From the NCBI GenBank assembly GCA_001936135.1, contig CP012818.1, positions 2,046,001 to 2,110,000 on the forward strand: a stretch of 64,000 bases of DNA, in the 5' to 3' direction. The notes beneath the pieces are model-generated. The model ran no database searches and was not told the origin of the DNA. It saw only the letters and a list, made by a program, of their open reading frames with translations. This DNA comes from Saccharomycopsis fibuligera x Saccharomycopsis cf. fibuligera (taxonomy: Eukaryota; Ascomycota; Saccharomycetes; Ascoideales; Saccharomycopsidaceae). The first letter of the stretch is position 1; each line of letters opens with the position of its first letter. Of the stretch, positions 37,980 to 47,297 are shown in pieces. The position numbers and the translations under genes are program-made.

Positions 37980-40658
37980 ATGGAGGTAGATACCAAGCTA
38001 ACTGAAGGTGCAGCAGCCAGCAACGGCAATGATGCGAGCAGCGCTAACAGCAGCGTCAACAACAGCACCAAATATAACCTACCAGAACAGCATATCTTAG
38101 AGAATAAGTCTGTGAATGAAACGATTAGTCAATTGGAGTCGGCTAAGCAACTAGCTTTCAGTGATTTCCAGCAGTTTCCTCGGGTATTTGACACAATAGT
38201 GAAAGTTGCCGAAACTATTAGCAGCAGTTTATTTATAGTGAAAGTGAAGAGCGAATCACTGGAGAGCAGTGATGCACAACAAGAAGATAGTAAACCTTTG
38301 GTGATACGTTGGTGTCTTGAATTCTTTATACAAATGTACAGTGATGATCGAGTTGATAATTCTATAAGAAAATCTTCATCATTCAGAATCCTCAAAACGT
38401 TAACAAACCTTATTCGTGTTCTGCATTGTTTTAGCAAATTGGTCATCTTTCAGCAGCTGATTCAGCTTGCGTCACTAATCTTTAATTTTGTATTTTTAAA
38501 CGTTATTGAGAAAGTTGACAATTATGAAGAAATATGGGAAAATTTGGCCGAATTGAAAGGCCTTATACTATCAAAATTAAATACAGAATACCCTATCAAT
38601 AACAATCTCAGCAGTGATATGAGTCGCCTTATTGGTCCAAAATTATTCATTATTAAATTTATTTCTATTGTTATTCAAACTCAACTACCTACACCGCCAG
38701 AAGATCCTAGAAAAAGGGGAAGAAAAAGTGCCAACAGCAGCAAAAATAATGACGTATCTACAGCAATGGCTAAAAATCATCCATTGATTAACGAAAACTT
38801 GAAGGCTGAGGCAATGGGATTATTAGATCTACTCTTAAACCTAGTTACGGAGAGTAAGAACATAGTACCGCAAATCAATAGTGCAATTTTTTTTGTCTTG
38901 ATAACATTAATTAGGAAAAGACCATCAGTGACCACAAAAATACTTAATCAGTTAGTGCTGTACGATTCTTTCAAAAAAGTGACACTAGATCTACACACCG
39001 AGCTGATTGATGATAAATATAGTAGAATACAAAGCAAATTACTTAGAAGATTTAGTGATAGATCGTTTAAGATTTTTTTGAATTACTTGTTCAAAAATAA
39101 TATTCTCACAAGTAAAAGTAGCAGCTCAAGTAGCAGCGCTAATGAGAATGATTCTTCCGACATATCCACAAAGTACTATAACAGAATTAATTATATTATA
39201 CAATATCAGGACAAACAAAGAAAAGATAAAAATTTAATGAATGATTTACCGGAAGACATCGCTTATTTTGAATATTTGAAGAAAAAGTTTGAAGAAGAAA
39301 AACAAAAGAGCAAAATTGATGCAATTATTTCCAACTCTCAATTAAGTATAGATGATATCAAAAATATCAGCAAGCACTATCCTAATGTACCATTGGATGA
39401 ATTATACTATGATCCTACTGAGCCATCAGTCGGCGGATCATCTTCATATTCTTCTTTGTTCACATTAACGGATCAAAATAACGAACTCAACAAATTTGAT
39501 GTCAGTTTACTAAATAATGACATTTTAACCCAACTAATCATTCTTGCTATCAACAAAACAAATACAGAACGTTTGTCTACTGCTTTGAATATCATTGGAG
39601 AAAGATATAAAACTATAATCAATAGAAACAGTGAAGGTCATCTCGACTATACTTCTGACTCTCACAGAAACAAACGTATCAAACTTTCAGACCATGGTCA
39701 AGCAGACCCATTGTCATTGAGTGGCAATGGAACCTCAGGTAATTTGTACTCTTCTTTATCAGCATCTGCCACTCCTGCTCCCAATGTCGATGAAAAATCC
39801 TATGGTAACCTGATAATGCCAACCTTCGAATACGTGCTCCCTGAGCCTAAACTGCTTACGTTTGAAGAAAAGAAACAACACTTGAATTTGATTGTTTCCA
39901 ACTACTTGAAGCTTGCTAATTCAAAAGCGTTGCAAACGCTAATTAACAACCAGGATGAATCTGCCCCGGAAAATAGCACTACTAAAAACGGCGACACCGG
40001 CGCTGGCGAAGGAATAATAAAAATGTCAAAAGTGGCCATACCAAAATGGGAAAAAAATTCATGGGCTATTATACTTATACGGCTTGCAACCAGAGGGCTT
40101 TATAATGGTGATGATGAAGGAGAAAACCAGGAGTTGAGTGATTTGGTAAGAAATGCATTATTTACGTACTTTTTGGAAAGCATACATTCTCGCATGGATG
40201 TGGTCATTGAATGGCTAAATGAGGAATGGTATTCAGAGTACGTGAAAGCAGAAGCAAAGTTAATTCAACAGCAAAAAGATGAGAATAATGGTAAAGAAAA
40301 AACCGCTGATGAAATTGTAAAAGAAATTAGAACTCCTACATATATCCACTGGACCACCAAGATCCTTGACACAATCATTCCATTTTTAGAGACAAAGGAC
40401 CGGAAAATTTTTATTAGATTGCTTAGTGACTTGCCATACTTGAATAAAGAAATTATTATCAAATTAAGATCTTTATGTATAGATAGGCTAAGATTTAACT
40501 TGGGGTTGCAGAGTTTGCAGTACTTAATAATGGTTAGACCGCCAGTGAAGGGTATCTGTATTGAGATGTTGGAAGGTTTATGTGCGACTGAAAAGGATAA
40601 TGAAGAATTGGTGGCTGCGGCGCGGAAGTTATTGAAAAAGTACGCACCTGGAAGCTGA
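37980..40658 (+). CDS. PTA1: Pre-mRNA cleavage/polyadenylation factor subunit Pta1 (symplekin)
   Basis: This is an 892-residue protein (Saccharomyces Pta1 has 785). The N-terminal helical repeat half shows LFIIKFISIVIQTQLPTP, HPLINENLKAEAMGLLDLLL and LITLIRKRPSVTTKILNQL, aligning by eye to Pta1 (IKFISEVVLSQTKSP, HPVLNKPALESEAKRLLDML, SFVIKRRPQTTIRILSGLL). The C-terminal symplekin part reads SWAIILIRLATRGLY, VVIEWLNEEWYSEYV and FLETKDRKIFIRLLSDLPYL, then LGLQSLQYLIMVRPPVKGI, matching the Saccharomyces C-terminus nearly motif for motif. Pta1 is the scaffold of CPF that joins the nuclease, poly(A) polymerase and phosphatase modules, and works with Ssu72 on the RNA polymerase II tail. The linker regions are Ser/Asn-rich. 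Confidence 0.95.
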   Translation: MEVDTKLTEGAAASNGNDASSANSSVNNSTKYNLPEQHILENKSVNETISQLESAKQLAFSDFQQFPRVFDTIVKVAETISSSLFIVKVKSESLESSDAQQEDSKPLVIRWCLEFFIQMYSDDRVDNSIRKSSSFRILKTLTNLIRVLHCFSKLVIFQQLIQLASLIFNFVFLNVIEKVDNYEEIWENLAELKGLILSKLNTEYPINNNLSSDMSRLIGPKLFIIKFISIVIQTQLPTPPEDPRKRGRKSANSSKNNDVSTAMAKNHPLINENLKAEAMGLLDLLLNLVTESKNIVPQINSAIFFVLITLIRKRPSVTTKILNQLVLYDSFKKVTLDLHTELIDDKYSRIQSKLLRRFSDRSFKIFLNYLFKNNILTSKSSSSSSSANENDSSDISTKYYNRINYIIQYQDKQRKDKNLMNDLPEDIAYFEYLKKKFEEEKQKSKIDAIISNSQLSIDDIKNISKHYPNVPLDELYYDPTEPSVGGSSSYSSLFTLTDQNNELNKFDVSLLNNDILTQLIILAINKTNTERLSTALNIIGERYKTIINRNSEGHLDYTSDSHRNKRIKLSDHGQADPLSLSGNGTSGNLYSSLSASATPAPNVDEKSYGNLIMPTFEYVLPEPKLLTFEEKKQHLNLIVSNYLKLANSKALQTLINNQDESAPENSTTKNGDTGAGEGIIKMSKVAIPKWEKNSWAIILIRLATRGLYNGDDEGENQELSDLVRNALFTYFLESIHSRMDVVIEWLNEEWYSEYVKAEAKLIQQQKDENNGKEKTADEIVKEIRTPTYIHWTTKILDTIIPFLETKDRKIFIRLLSDLPYLNKEIIIKLRSLCIDRLRFNLGLQSLQYLIMVRPPVKGICIEMLEGLCATEKDNEELVAAARKLLKKYAPGS

Positions 40659-41131
40659 ATGCTGATTTTTTTTTATTATACTTGCTATTATGATAATTTA
40701 TTTAGTTTATGAGCCAGTTTCCAATGCGGATTAATAATGATTTTATTACCTACAGGACTAATTCACGATTATGATATATGAGAACAAATTTTATTCAATT
40801 TTGTATAGTCCTACTTTTTCTTTGAGAAAAAAATACGTCTTTTAAGTACTTAACTTTTCGAACAAAAGAAAAAACAATAAAAAATATAAAACTACAACAT
40901 TTAAATAACAATAATATGACAAAATTTACACAACTATATACTTTCGTTCTTTTTCTGTTACTATACAAAATATCAAACGTTTTTTTATTACTTTTTTTTT
41001 TTTCTTTTTTTTTGACTGAAAAGCACAACTGCAAAGAAACTAGAAAACAATTTCTAAAATGCCTTTAATCAACAGCAATGTCCCAAAAAAAGAGGGCTAA
41101 CAGAAAATTGTAGCACAGTCACAAAATTAAA
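40659..41131. other. Convergent intergenic region PTA1/DOT5
   Basis: This is 473 bases between convergent stops, AT-rich with T-runs at 40981-41015. No feature beyond probable 3'-end signals. Confidence 0.6.
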
Positions 41132-42046
41132 TTAATCCTCTCTTTCCCCTTCTGCTTTACTGTCTTCCTCTTTCTTAGGAGCTTCGCCATCAGGCTTAGT
41201 TTCACTGCTAGCTATAGCTTTTTCTTCCCTATTATCATTTTCCTCATTTTTAGCTTCTTCCTCTTTACCGTTTTCCTCCTCTTCTTTTCTTGGCTCTTCT
41301 TCTGCTTTTAAACCATCAGCCTCCGCTTTAGAATCTTCCTTCCCTTCTTTTTTACTTTCTTCTTTAGCTTCCTCATTAGCTTTTATTTTTGGCTCCTCTT
41401 TGACTTCTGATTCTGGCTTAGCTTCACTTTCTCCAAAAGAGGCGTGAATTTCCTCAATTTCTTTCTTACCATCAGCTACACTTGTCTCTGGGCTAATTTG
41501 AACGCGGCTGATTTTCAATTTCCCATCAACGAAAATCCAATGGGATCTCTTGACCCCTGTTGGAGATTTCTTTGCTCCCAAGATGCTAATCAATTCCTTG
41601 TTTGGATCAGAAAGCAAGCCATCAAGCTTCAATGATTGCTTAGTGATGAAGTTCTTTTGGGCCTTTGGTAAGTCCGTAGACAAACCGTAAACTTTAGCAA
41701 TCTTGGTCAACGAGGTGAAATTTGCACTGTAGCCACAAGCTTGACGGGTGCATCCTGGAGTGCTGGCTTTAGGGTACGCAAAAACCGCAACAATTCTGTT
41801 TTTAGAAGCAACATCTTTTAAATTAACATCCTCCTCGTTTTCATTTTTAAGAGTGATGTCAGGAATTGGGTCGCCAATCTTCAAAAGTTTGGAGTCTGAG
41901 TTTGAGGAAGAAGGTGAGGAAGAGGCGGCGGCAGCAGCATTAGTCTTAGTTTTCTTGACAGGAGGAGGAACGGCATCCTTTGGCTCTTCAGAAGGGCTGT
42001 GTTTAGCCGCTTGGGCGATTCTAGCTGAACGGCGAACAGAAGACAT
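41132..42046 (-). CDS. DOT5: Nuclear thiol peroxidase (BCP/PrxQ type) Dot5 with long acidic-basic tail
   Basis: This is a 304-residue protein; Saccharomyces Dot5 has 215. The N-terminus is basic (SSVRRSARIAQAAK) with a Lys-rich PPPVKKTKTN, consistent with nuclear entry. The thioredoxin-fold core begins LKIGDPIPDITLKNENEEDV, then AVFAYPKASTPGCTRQACGY, with the peroxidatic Cys in TPGC and a candidate resolving Cys five residues later. AKVYGLSTDLPKAQKNF and RSHWIFVDGKLKISRVQISP are also conserved with Dot5. The enzyme reduces alkyl hydroperoxides using thioredoxin; overexpression affects telomeric silencing. The last 100 residues are an unusual Glu/Lys-rich tail absent from the Saccharomyces protein (KEEPKIKANEEAKEESKKEG). 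It shares a divergent promoter with GAB1. Confidence 0.92.
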   Translation of the reverse strand: MSSVRRSARIAQAAKHSPSEEPKDAVPPPVKKTKTNAAAAASSSPSSSNSDSKLLKIGDPIPDITLKNENEEDVNLKDVASKNRIVAVFAYPKASTPGCTRQACGYSANFTSLTKIAKVYGLSTDLPKAQKNFITKQSLKLDGLLSDPNKELISILGAKKSPTGVKRSHWIFVDGKLKISRVQISPETSVADGKKEIEEIHASFGESEAKPESEVKEEPKIKANEEAKEESKKEGKEDSKAEADGLKAEEEPRKEEEENGKEEEAKNEENDNREEKAIASSETKPDGEAPKKEEDSKAEGERED

Positions 42047-42547
42047 TTGTGGTTATTGATTGCTAGCTAATTGACTTGGTCTAGGTGATATGATAGTGGC
42101 GAATATAATGCTTGCTAATGAAGGAGAAAAGGAGGGGCTAGAAACAGAGTAGTCTGAATAATTGATGAATGAGGTGGAAATCCGTGCTGCACGAGAAATT
42201 CCAGCCCCAGCTGGGCAGTACTAAAGAATAAAGTGCTTTTCTCGGTGACCGCTGCTTTTTTCGCTTTGTTTCGCTGCAGGCTCATCGCTCATCCTGCTGT
42301 TTTCTGCTCTTATATGCATGTACTTGTACTTATATGTGAATATGTGCATAGTCATATGATATGTACTAAGTATAATGATTTGAGCTTATTTGTGCTTCTA
42401 TATGCGTCATTTTACTTTTGTCACGTGAACATATCGACTTGCCAGATTAACACCAAAACGAAAACACACATAAGCAGAGGACTTTTGATTATCAACAAAG
42501 TATTGCACATCAAAAGCATTTCAAACTACCTTGTATCTAACCCAAAC
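42047..42547. other. Divergent promoter region DOT5/GAB1
   Basis: This is 501 bases between divergent starts. A palindromic CACGTG at 42422-42427 lies about 120 bases before GAB1 and 376 bases before DOT5. The GAB1 frame is open upstream to 42233, but the first suitable ATG is 42548. Confidence 0.6.
42422..42427. promoter_or_regulatory. CACGTG E-box in the DOT5/GAB1 promoter
   Basis: This palindromic CACGTG is a Cbf1/bHLH-type site. It is one of four in the window, all upstream of genes and none found in coding sequence. Confidence 0.5.
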
Positions 42548-43969
42548 ATGGCAGTTAAAGGCGCAAAGAAAGCTTCTGAATCAAGCGCAATTACACCAGC
42601 AACCAGCACCAATAATTCGCTCAAAATAAACTACATATATGTGCTACTATTTGGCGCAGCCATCAAATTTTTGATCTCATCAATATTCCCAAACTTGCTT
42701 CAGTTTTTGGACTCGTCTGCTGAATTCTCCACCCCTATATCTAGCTGGCGTAGCCTTGAAGAAGGTATATTTCTCCTTAAGAACAATGTTGATCTATACG
42801 ATGGCGGGGTGGTATACCATCCTCCAATATTGTTAACTGCCTTCGCACTTCTCAAAGATCTCGTTGGTGATCACGATAAACAGTGGAAGCTCATTAGTAA
42901 TATGGTTTTCCAACTCACTGACCTCTTAACTAATTATCAACTTCTTCAAATTAACCAGTCATTCCTCATAAAAAATAATGTTTCTGACAGCAACACTAGA
43001 AATTTTTATTTAGTGTTGATTAGTTTGTTTTACAACTTCAATCCTGTCAACTTCTTATCAGTGCTCTCCAATTCTTCCATTGCATTCGTCAACTTCTTCA
43101 TAACTTTTGCATTATATTCCGTCATTATTCATGGCAATGTTCCATTCGCTAGTGCCTGTCTCGCCATTAGCACCTACTTGTCATATAATTCTGTTTTTCT
43201 TATCATTCCATTTATTGGATTGGCTATTAATTTCTACAAATTCTCGATGGCGTCGGTTAATTACACTCCTTGTTATTATGTATCAGCGGTTAAAGCCATG
43301 ATACCATTTGTTTTAGTACTTCTGAGTTTACTATATGCTAGTTTCCTCATCAATGATTCTAACTGGAATTTTATGAGCGCAGTTTATGGAACTAACATTT
43401 TCTTTACCAAAATCGAGCCTAACATTGGATTATGGTGGTACTTTTTCATTGAAATATTTGAATTTTTCTCAAAATTCTTTATTGGGGTATTCAATATTTA
43501 CAATTTTATTTATATTTTACCGTTATCAATTCGTTTTCACAATACAAAGTACTCAAACTTGTTAGTGAATAACAAATACAAGATTTTTCCATTCGTGCTT
43601 TGCTATGGGTTTGTGACCTTAACCAAGCCATATCCAACGTTAAATGATTTTGGCTTCTTGTCACAACTTTTGCTCCTCTTAGCATCACAGAATAATTTTG
43701 TTATTTTGCAGTTTTTGAGATACCCCATTGTATCAATCTTGCTTATTATCCATGCTATGATCCTTAGTCCAATTTTTTACTATTTGTGGATTTTCAGTGG
43801 CAGTGGTAACTCCAATTTCTTTTACGCTATCAATTTGGTTTATTCTCTTGGCGTTGGGTCAATGTTGATTGACTTTATTTGGAGCTATTTGTCATTAGAG
43901 TACCTTTTTCAAAAAAATAACAACAAAGAAGTTAGTTTTAACTCAAAAATTAGATTAACTCAAATATAG
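42548..43969 (+). CDS. GAB1: GPI transamidase subunit Gab1 (PIG-U/CDC91 family)
   Basis: This is a 473-residue polytopic ER membrane protein. After a short basic N-terminus (MAVKGAKKASESS), a first membrane helix (IYVLLFGAAIKFLISSIF) leads to TPISSWRSLEEGIFLLKNNV, then the signature DLYDGGVVYHPPILLTAF, diagnostic of PIG-U. About eight to ten further hydrophobic segments follow, with RNFYLVLISLFYNFNPVNFL and LWWYFFIEIFEFFSKFFIGV. The conserved loop LTKPYPTLNDFGFLSQLLLL is near the C-terminus. PIG-U helps the GPI transamidase recognise the lipid part of the GPI anchor so it can be attached to proteins. The length is somewhat above that of Saccharomyces Gab1 (394). The frame extends upstream of the chosen ATG, but without conserved sequence. 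Confidence 0.93.
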   Translation: MAVKGAKKASESSAITPATSTNNSLKINYIYVLLFGAAIKFLISSIFPNLLQFLDSSAEFSTPISSWRSLEEGIFLLKNNVDLYDGGVVYHPPILLTAFALLKDLVGDHDKQWKLISNMVFQLTDLLTNYQLLQINQSFLIKNNVSDSNTRNFYLVLISLFYNFNPVNFLSVLSNSSIAFVNFFITFALYSVIIHGNVPFASACLAISTYLSYNSVFLIIPFIGLAINFYKFSMASVNYTPCYYVSAVKAMIPFVLVLLSLLYASFLINDSNWNFMSAVYGTNIFFTKIEPNIGLWWYFFIEIFEFFSKFFIGVFNIYNFIYILPLSIRFHNTKYSNLLVNNKYKIFPFVLCYGFVTLTKPYPTLNDFGFLSQLLLLLASQNNFVILQFLRYPIVSILLIIHAMILSPIFYYLWIFSGSGNSNFFYAINLVYSLGVGSMLIDFIWSYLSLEYLFQKNNNKEVSFNSKIRLTQI

Positions 43970-44409
43970 CATGCGCGTTAACATTAATCTTTTCTCGACT
44001 GTTTTTGTATTCTACTTTTCTATATACGTATAATAACTTCATTTCAATACAACAAACTTCTATATTGCGATATTCAAACCATAAGTGTTTTAGTTTCTTT
44101 GTTACAAGCAATTAACTTCGAAAATGAGTTCTGAGAAATCATGTATAATTAAAAGCAAAAATTATGGTACAAAAAATAATGGCCATCTGCTGCTTCAAAG
44201 TGAGCAAACCTCCGTTAACAGGATTCCAACAGAGACCCTTTTATCAATATTAACACAAAGTGCCAAATCCGAACTTTTTAAAAGCTGAATTGTTACACAA
44301 TTATTTGCGAACACTAACATAGGCCTCTGTCCGTGGCCTAGAATGTTTTAGATAGAGAGCATCACTAGCGCATAATAGATTATAATTATCGACATTACTA
44401 ACCTTTGAC
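43970..44409. other. Convergent intergenic region GAB1/SMX3
   Basis: This is 440 bases between convergent stops, AT-rich. I see no RNA gene or notable repeat. Confidence 0.6.
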
Positions 44410-45067
44410 TCACTCATTCATTTGAACATCTTTCTCCTCTTCTTTCTTCTGTACCTCTTCTTCAGCAGCTTCCTGCGCTTTATTGTCATCTTCCTCCTCA
44501 TCACTTGCATCCTCGGGCACCGACTCCCCTATAAATAACACATTATTGCATCTGATGAAAATTTCTCCTATTTTCCCTTGCTCTTTGCCATCAATATATT
44601 CCACTGCGTCATCTACTTGTAAGTTCATGTAGTTGTCTACTGAGAGCAAAGTGCCACGGTATTCCGTCTTATTCCACTTTAAGCGCACAGAGACAGGGCG
44701 ATCAATGAGAGACTTGAGAAATGGTTTTGGATTCACTGGTCTAACAAGCTATATTTTATGTTAGTATTTCAGATATGTTTCACGAAAAGGAGTCCAATAA
44801 CAAAAAATAATATGACAGTGGTTCATGGAAACTGTCATGAGTATAATGCTAAATGTGCGTGACATCAGAGGCTTGAGATGAGCAGAATCACAAAAAGCCA
44901 ATCCTCAATAATAATCTTTTTTTTTCCTGTCTAACAGCAACTGGTGATATAATCAACAGAATGGTTAACATTTGGTATTCTCGTTTTATTTAAAATTTGA
45001 TCTATTTTTTCACAGGAAGCATGTCAAAACCAATTTTAAATAACGACAATAGTCAACTTACCGACAT
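44410..45067 (-). CDS. SMX3: Spliceosomal core protein SmF, spliced (exons 45067-45062 and 44748-44410)
   Basis: This is a 114-residue protein after splicing. Exon 1 is only six bases (ATG TCG), directly followed by GTAAGT. A 313-nt intron ends with TACTAAC, then TATAG. Exon 2 begins [20 protein letters not shown], matching Saccharomyces SmF ([19 protein letters not shown]). Sm1 motif: [24 protein letters not shown]; Sm2 motif: [14 protein letters not shown], the RCNNV signature of SmF. SmF sits in the heptameric Sm ring of U1, U2, U4 and U5 snRNPs. The acidic 35-residue tail ([20 protein letters not shown]) after the Sm fold is longer than in Saccharomyces (86 residues total). Without the intron the frame lacks an ATG, so an annotation from single frames would miss the true start. 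Confidence 0.93.
44749..45061 (-). other. 313-nt intron in SMX3
   Basis: The donor GTAAGT immediately follows ATG TCG, the branch point TACTAAC lies about 14 bases before the acceptor, and the acceptor is TATAG. I searched it for box C/D pairs on both strands and found none convincing. Confidence 0.92.
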
Positions 45068-45313
45068 GACTTCTTATTATATTGATATACTAGTGGCGTA
45101 ATTTTTTATTCTAAAACCCACTTTCAAAAAAATGCTATATTAGATCACTAATAGCTCTCGGCCAACGTTGTGTGTGTTTAAGTAAATGTACAGGATAATA
45201 TGGGATGAAATCCAGCCTGTCTGGTCCAGTTCTGTCTCTTTCCTCACTAGTGTCTCCGCGCTTTTGCTTTGTTTTTCAGATTTTTCTCTTACTGCACGAT
45301 TTTTTATGCACAA

Positions 45314-45319
45314 CACGTG
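45314..45319. promoter_or_regulatory. CACGTG E-box upstream of SMX3
   Basis: This palindromic Cbf1-type site lies 247-252 bases before the SMX3 start codon. Confidence 0.45.
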
Positions 45320-45639
45320 AACATCCCAGAAGGTACTTCAAGCGCTGTTGGAGCATGTCTCCCCGATAACGAATATGTTAACATATTGAAGAGTTCCTAG
45401 TCGTCCAAGACTAACTCGTCGTTTTGACATAAAATCTCTTGATCACTAATTTCAGCTTGCTTTATATATTAAAAGATCGTTCATTCTTTGTTTATAGCAT
45501 CAAAGTGTTTCAATAAGCGTTAAAACCCCGCAAAATCACAACACAAATGCAGCAGCGCAAAATGCAAACCAACTCCAACATGATCATTTACAATAAAAAA
45601 GTGACTACGAGATGCTAAAAGTAAACCAAGATGACCTCA

Positions 45640-46900
45640 AAGAACACTATCATTAACAGCTGTTAGATGATTAAAAGCTGCAAGGATATTTCAAAGATCT
45701 TCAATAGGGCTACAGGTAGCTTAGAGAATATTTCAAGAATACTAAAAAAGATCAAAAATATGTTAGACGAGCTTTCAAATATATCAACAAAGATCGCGAG
45801 CTTGTACCATACAAACGTGCTTGTCCCACAGCACAAAATGGTTATTCGTCGCATTTGTTTTTCACCCTAAAAGCCGGAAGCAGAATAAGATGAAGCAGAA
45901 GATAACGATAGCAACGGATTTCAAGATGAAGTTACAGTTTGAGGTATGGAAGAAGCAGGTGACAATTTTGAAGACAAAATGACTATTTAATTACCAGCAA
46001 TCTCTTCAAAACATGTAGCGGATGGCCAGTCTGACTTGAACTGCATACAAAAAAAATGCAGGTGAAAAAAGCGGAGAAGGTGAATTGAAAGGACAAGATA
46101 GAGTTTTCATAGTAAAGAAAGTGCTAGTGAAGATTAGTGCGTGGTCAAAGAATTTCTTTCTGCTTCACACGCTGAAAATTTCAAAAGATTTATCAAAAAT
46201 TTTGAAGGAGCTATGTCAAAACAATGGCCTATTTTGAGCGAATCTAAGAAAATCAAAAATACTTCTGTTTCGGCTTCCATGTCCATCTTGTTTTTTAGCA
46301 CGCGTCTTCTAGGTATAAGAGCGCCAGACTGAATATCAATAAGGCCAATGACGTATAAAGAAGAGCCGTCAGAAGTGAGATTTTATGAAGACTCATTAAC
46401 CAGTGTATGAAGAATTAGATTTAGGTCTCAGACGAAAAGCATCAATAACGTATCAACGCCTGTTTGAGCGAGATTTTATTCCGGTCAAATATGTTGTGAA
46501 AGTTAACTTTTACTAATATGCATTAAAGTTAAAATCATTTTTAATCATTTCTAAGTACAAGCAGTTCCTCTAACCAAAGAACATTTTATCGGTCAGTCAA
46601 ATGAAGATCTTAGAATTTATGACGAAAAAGAAGTTGTGCAATTTTGGCAAGACAACATTGGAGTACTAGGAGGGAAAGTTTTTTTGATAAGGTGGTACAT
46701 TTTGTACTTCAGTGAGATAGCTATGAAAATTTAGATATTGCTTTGGAAAATTCCCCGGGACACAAAAGTACAATGTTGCTAGAACGGCCAAAAAACGACT
46801 GGAAGAAACTTAAACAAGCAAAAACGTGATAGCAGGAAATATAGATCATTTAGTATATGGTTCAAGAGTAAGGAGAAAGGGCATGTTTTAAGAAAACTAG
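45640..46900 (+). pseudogene. Decayed coding sequence of unknown family
   Basis: Across this stretch the plus strand reads protein-like segments in changing frames, for example ENISRILKKIKNMLDELSNI, LVPYKRACPTAQNGYSSHLF and AVPLTKEHFIGQSNEDLRIY. Base composition is more like coding DNA than the flanks, with purine-rich plus-strand wording. No open frame exceeds about 70 codons, so it is heavily broken. I cannot say whether the ancestor was a host gene or a mobile element; no reverse transcriptase, integrase or transposase motif was visible. Confidence 0.35.
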
Positions 46901-47297
46901 TTTTTTTATTTCGGTGCTGCTATCATATTTATTCAATGAAGGGAACCTCAAAGAAAATATGATATGCACTCCTCGTGAGCGTAATTCAGCTAGAAAAAAG
47001 TAAATGATTAGACTTACCTAATTTTGAAAGTTGCTTAATATTGTGAAGTCACGAAAACTGCGTTAATTAAAGGGATAATTAGAAAGAAATAAAAACAAAA
47101 CAAAAAACAAAAAAAAATATCCTGACTCATTTATTTCTTTTTTTAAAAAACGTAAAATCATAGCGTATTCGTAAAAGTAGTTATAAAAATAAAATAAAAA
47201 TTGAATGACTAATAAAAGGCATAACAGAAAATACAAAAAAATATATATATGAAAAAAATTGAAAATAATTCGAAGCTCTAGCTAAATTAGTACCCAC

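Larger units (their letters stand above)
45068..47297. other. 2.2 kb gap between SMX3 and CNX1 with decayed coding-like DNA
   Basis: It holds the SMX3 promoter (with CACGTG at 45314-45319, about 250 bases upstream), then about 1.3 kb of DNA with protein-like but broken reading frames, then an A/T-rich stretch leading to the CNX1 3' end. No intact gene and no RNA gene were recognised. Confidence 0.55.
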
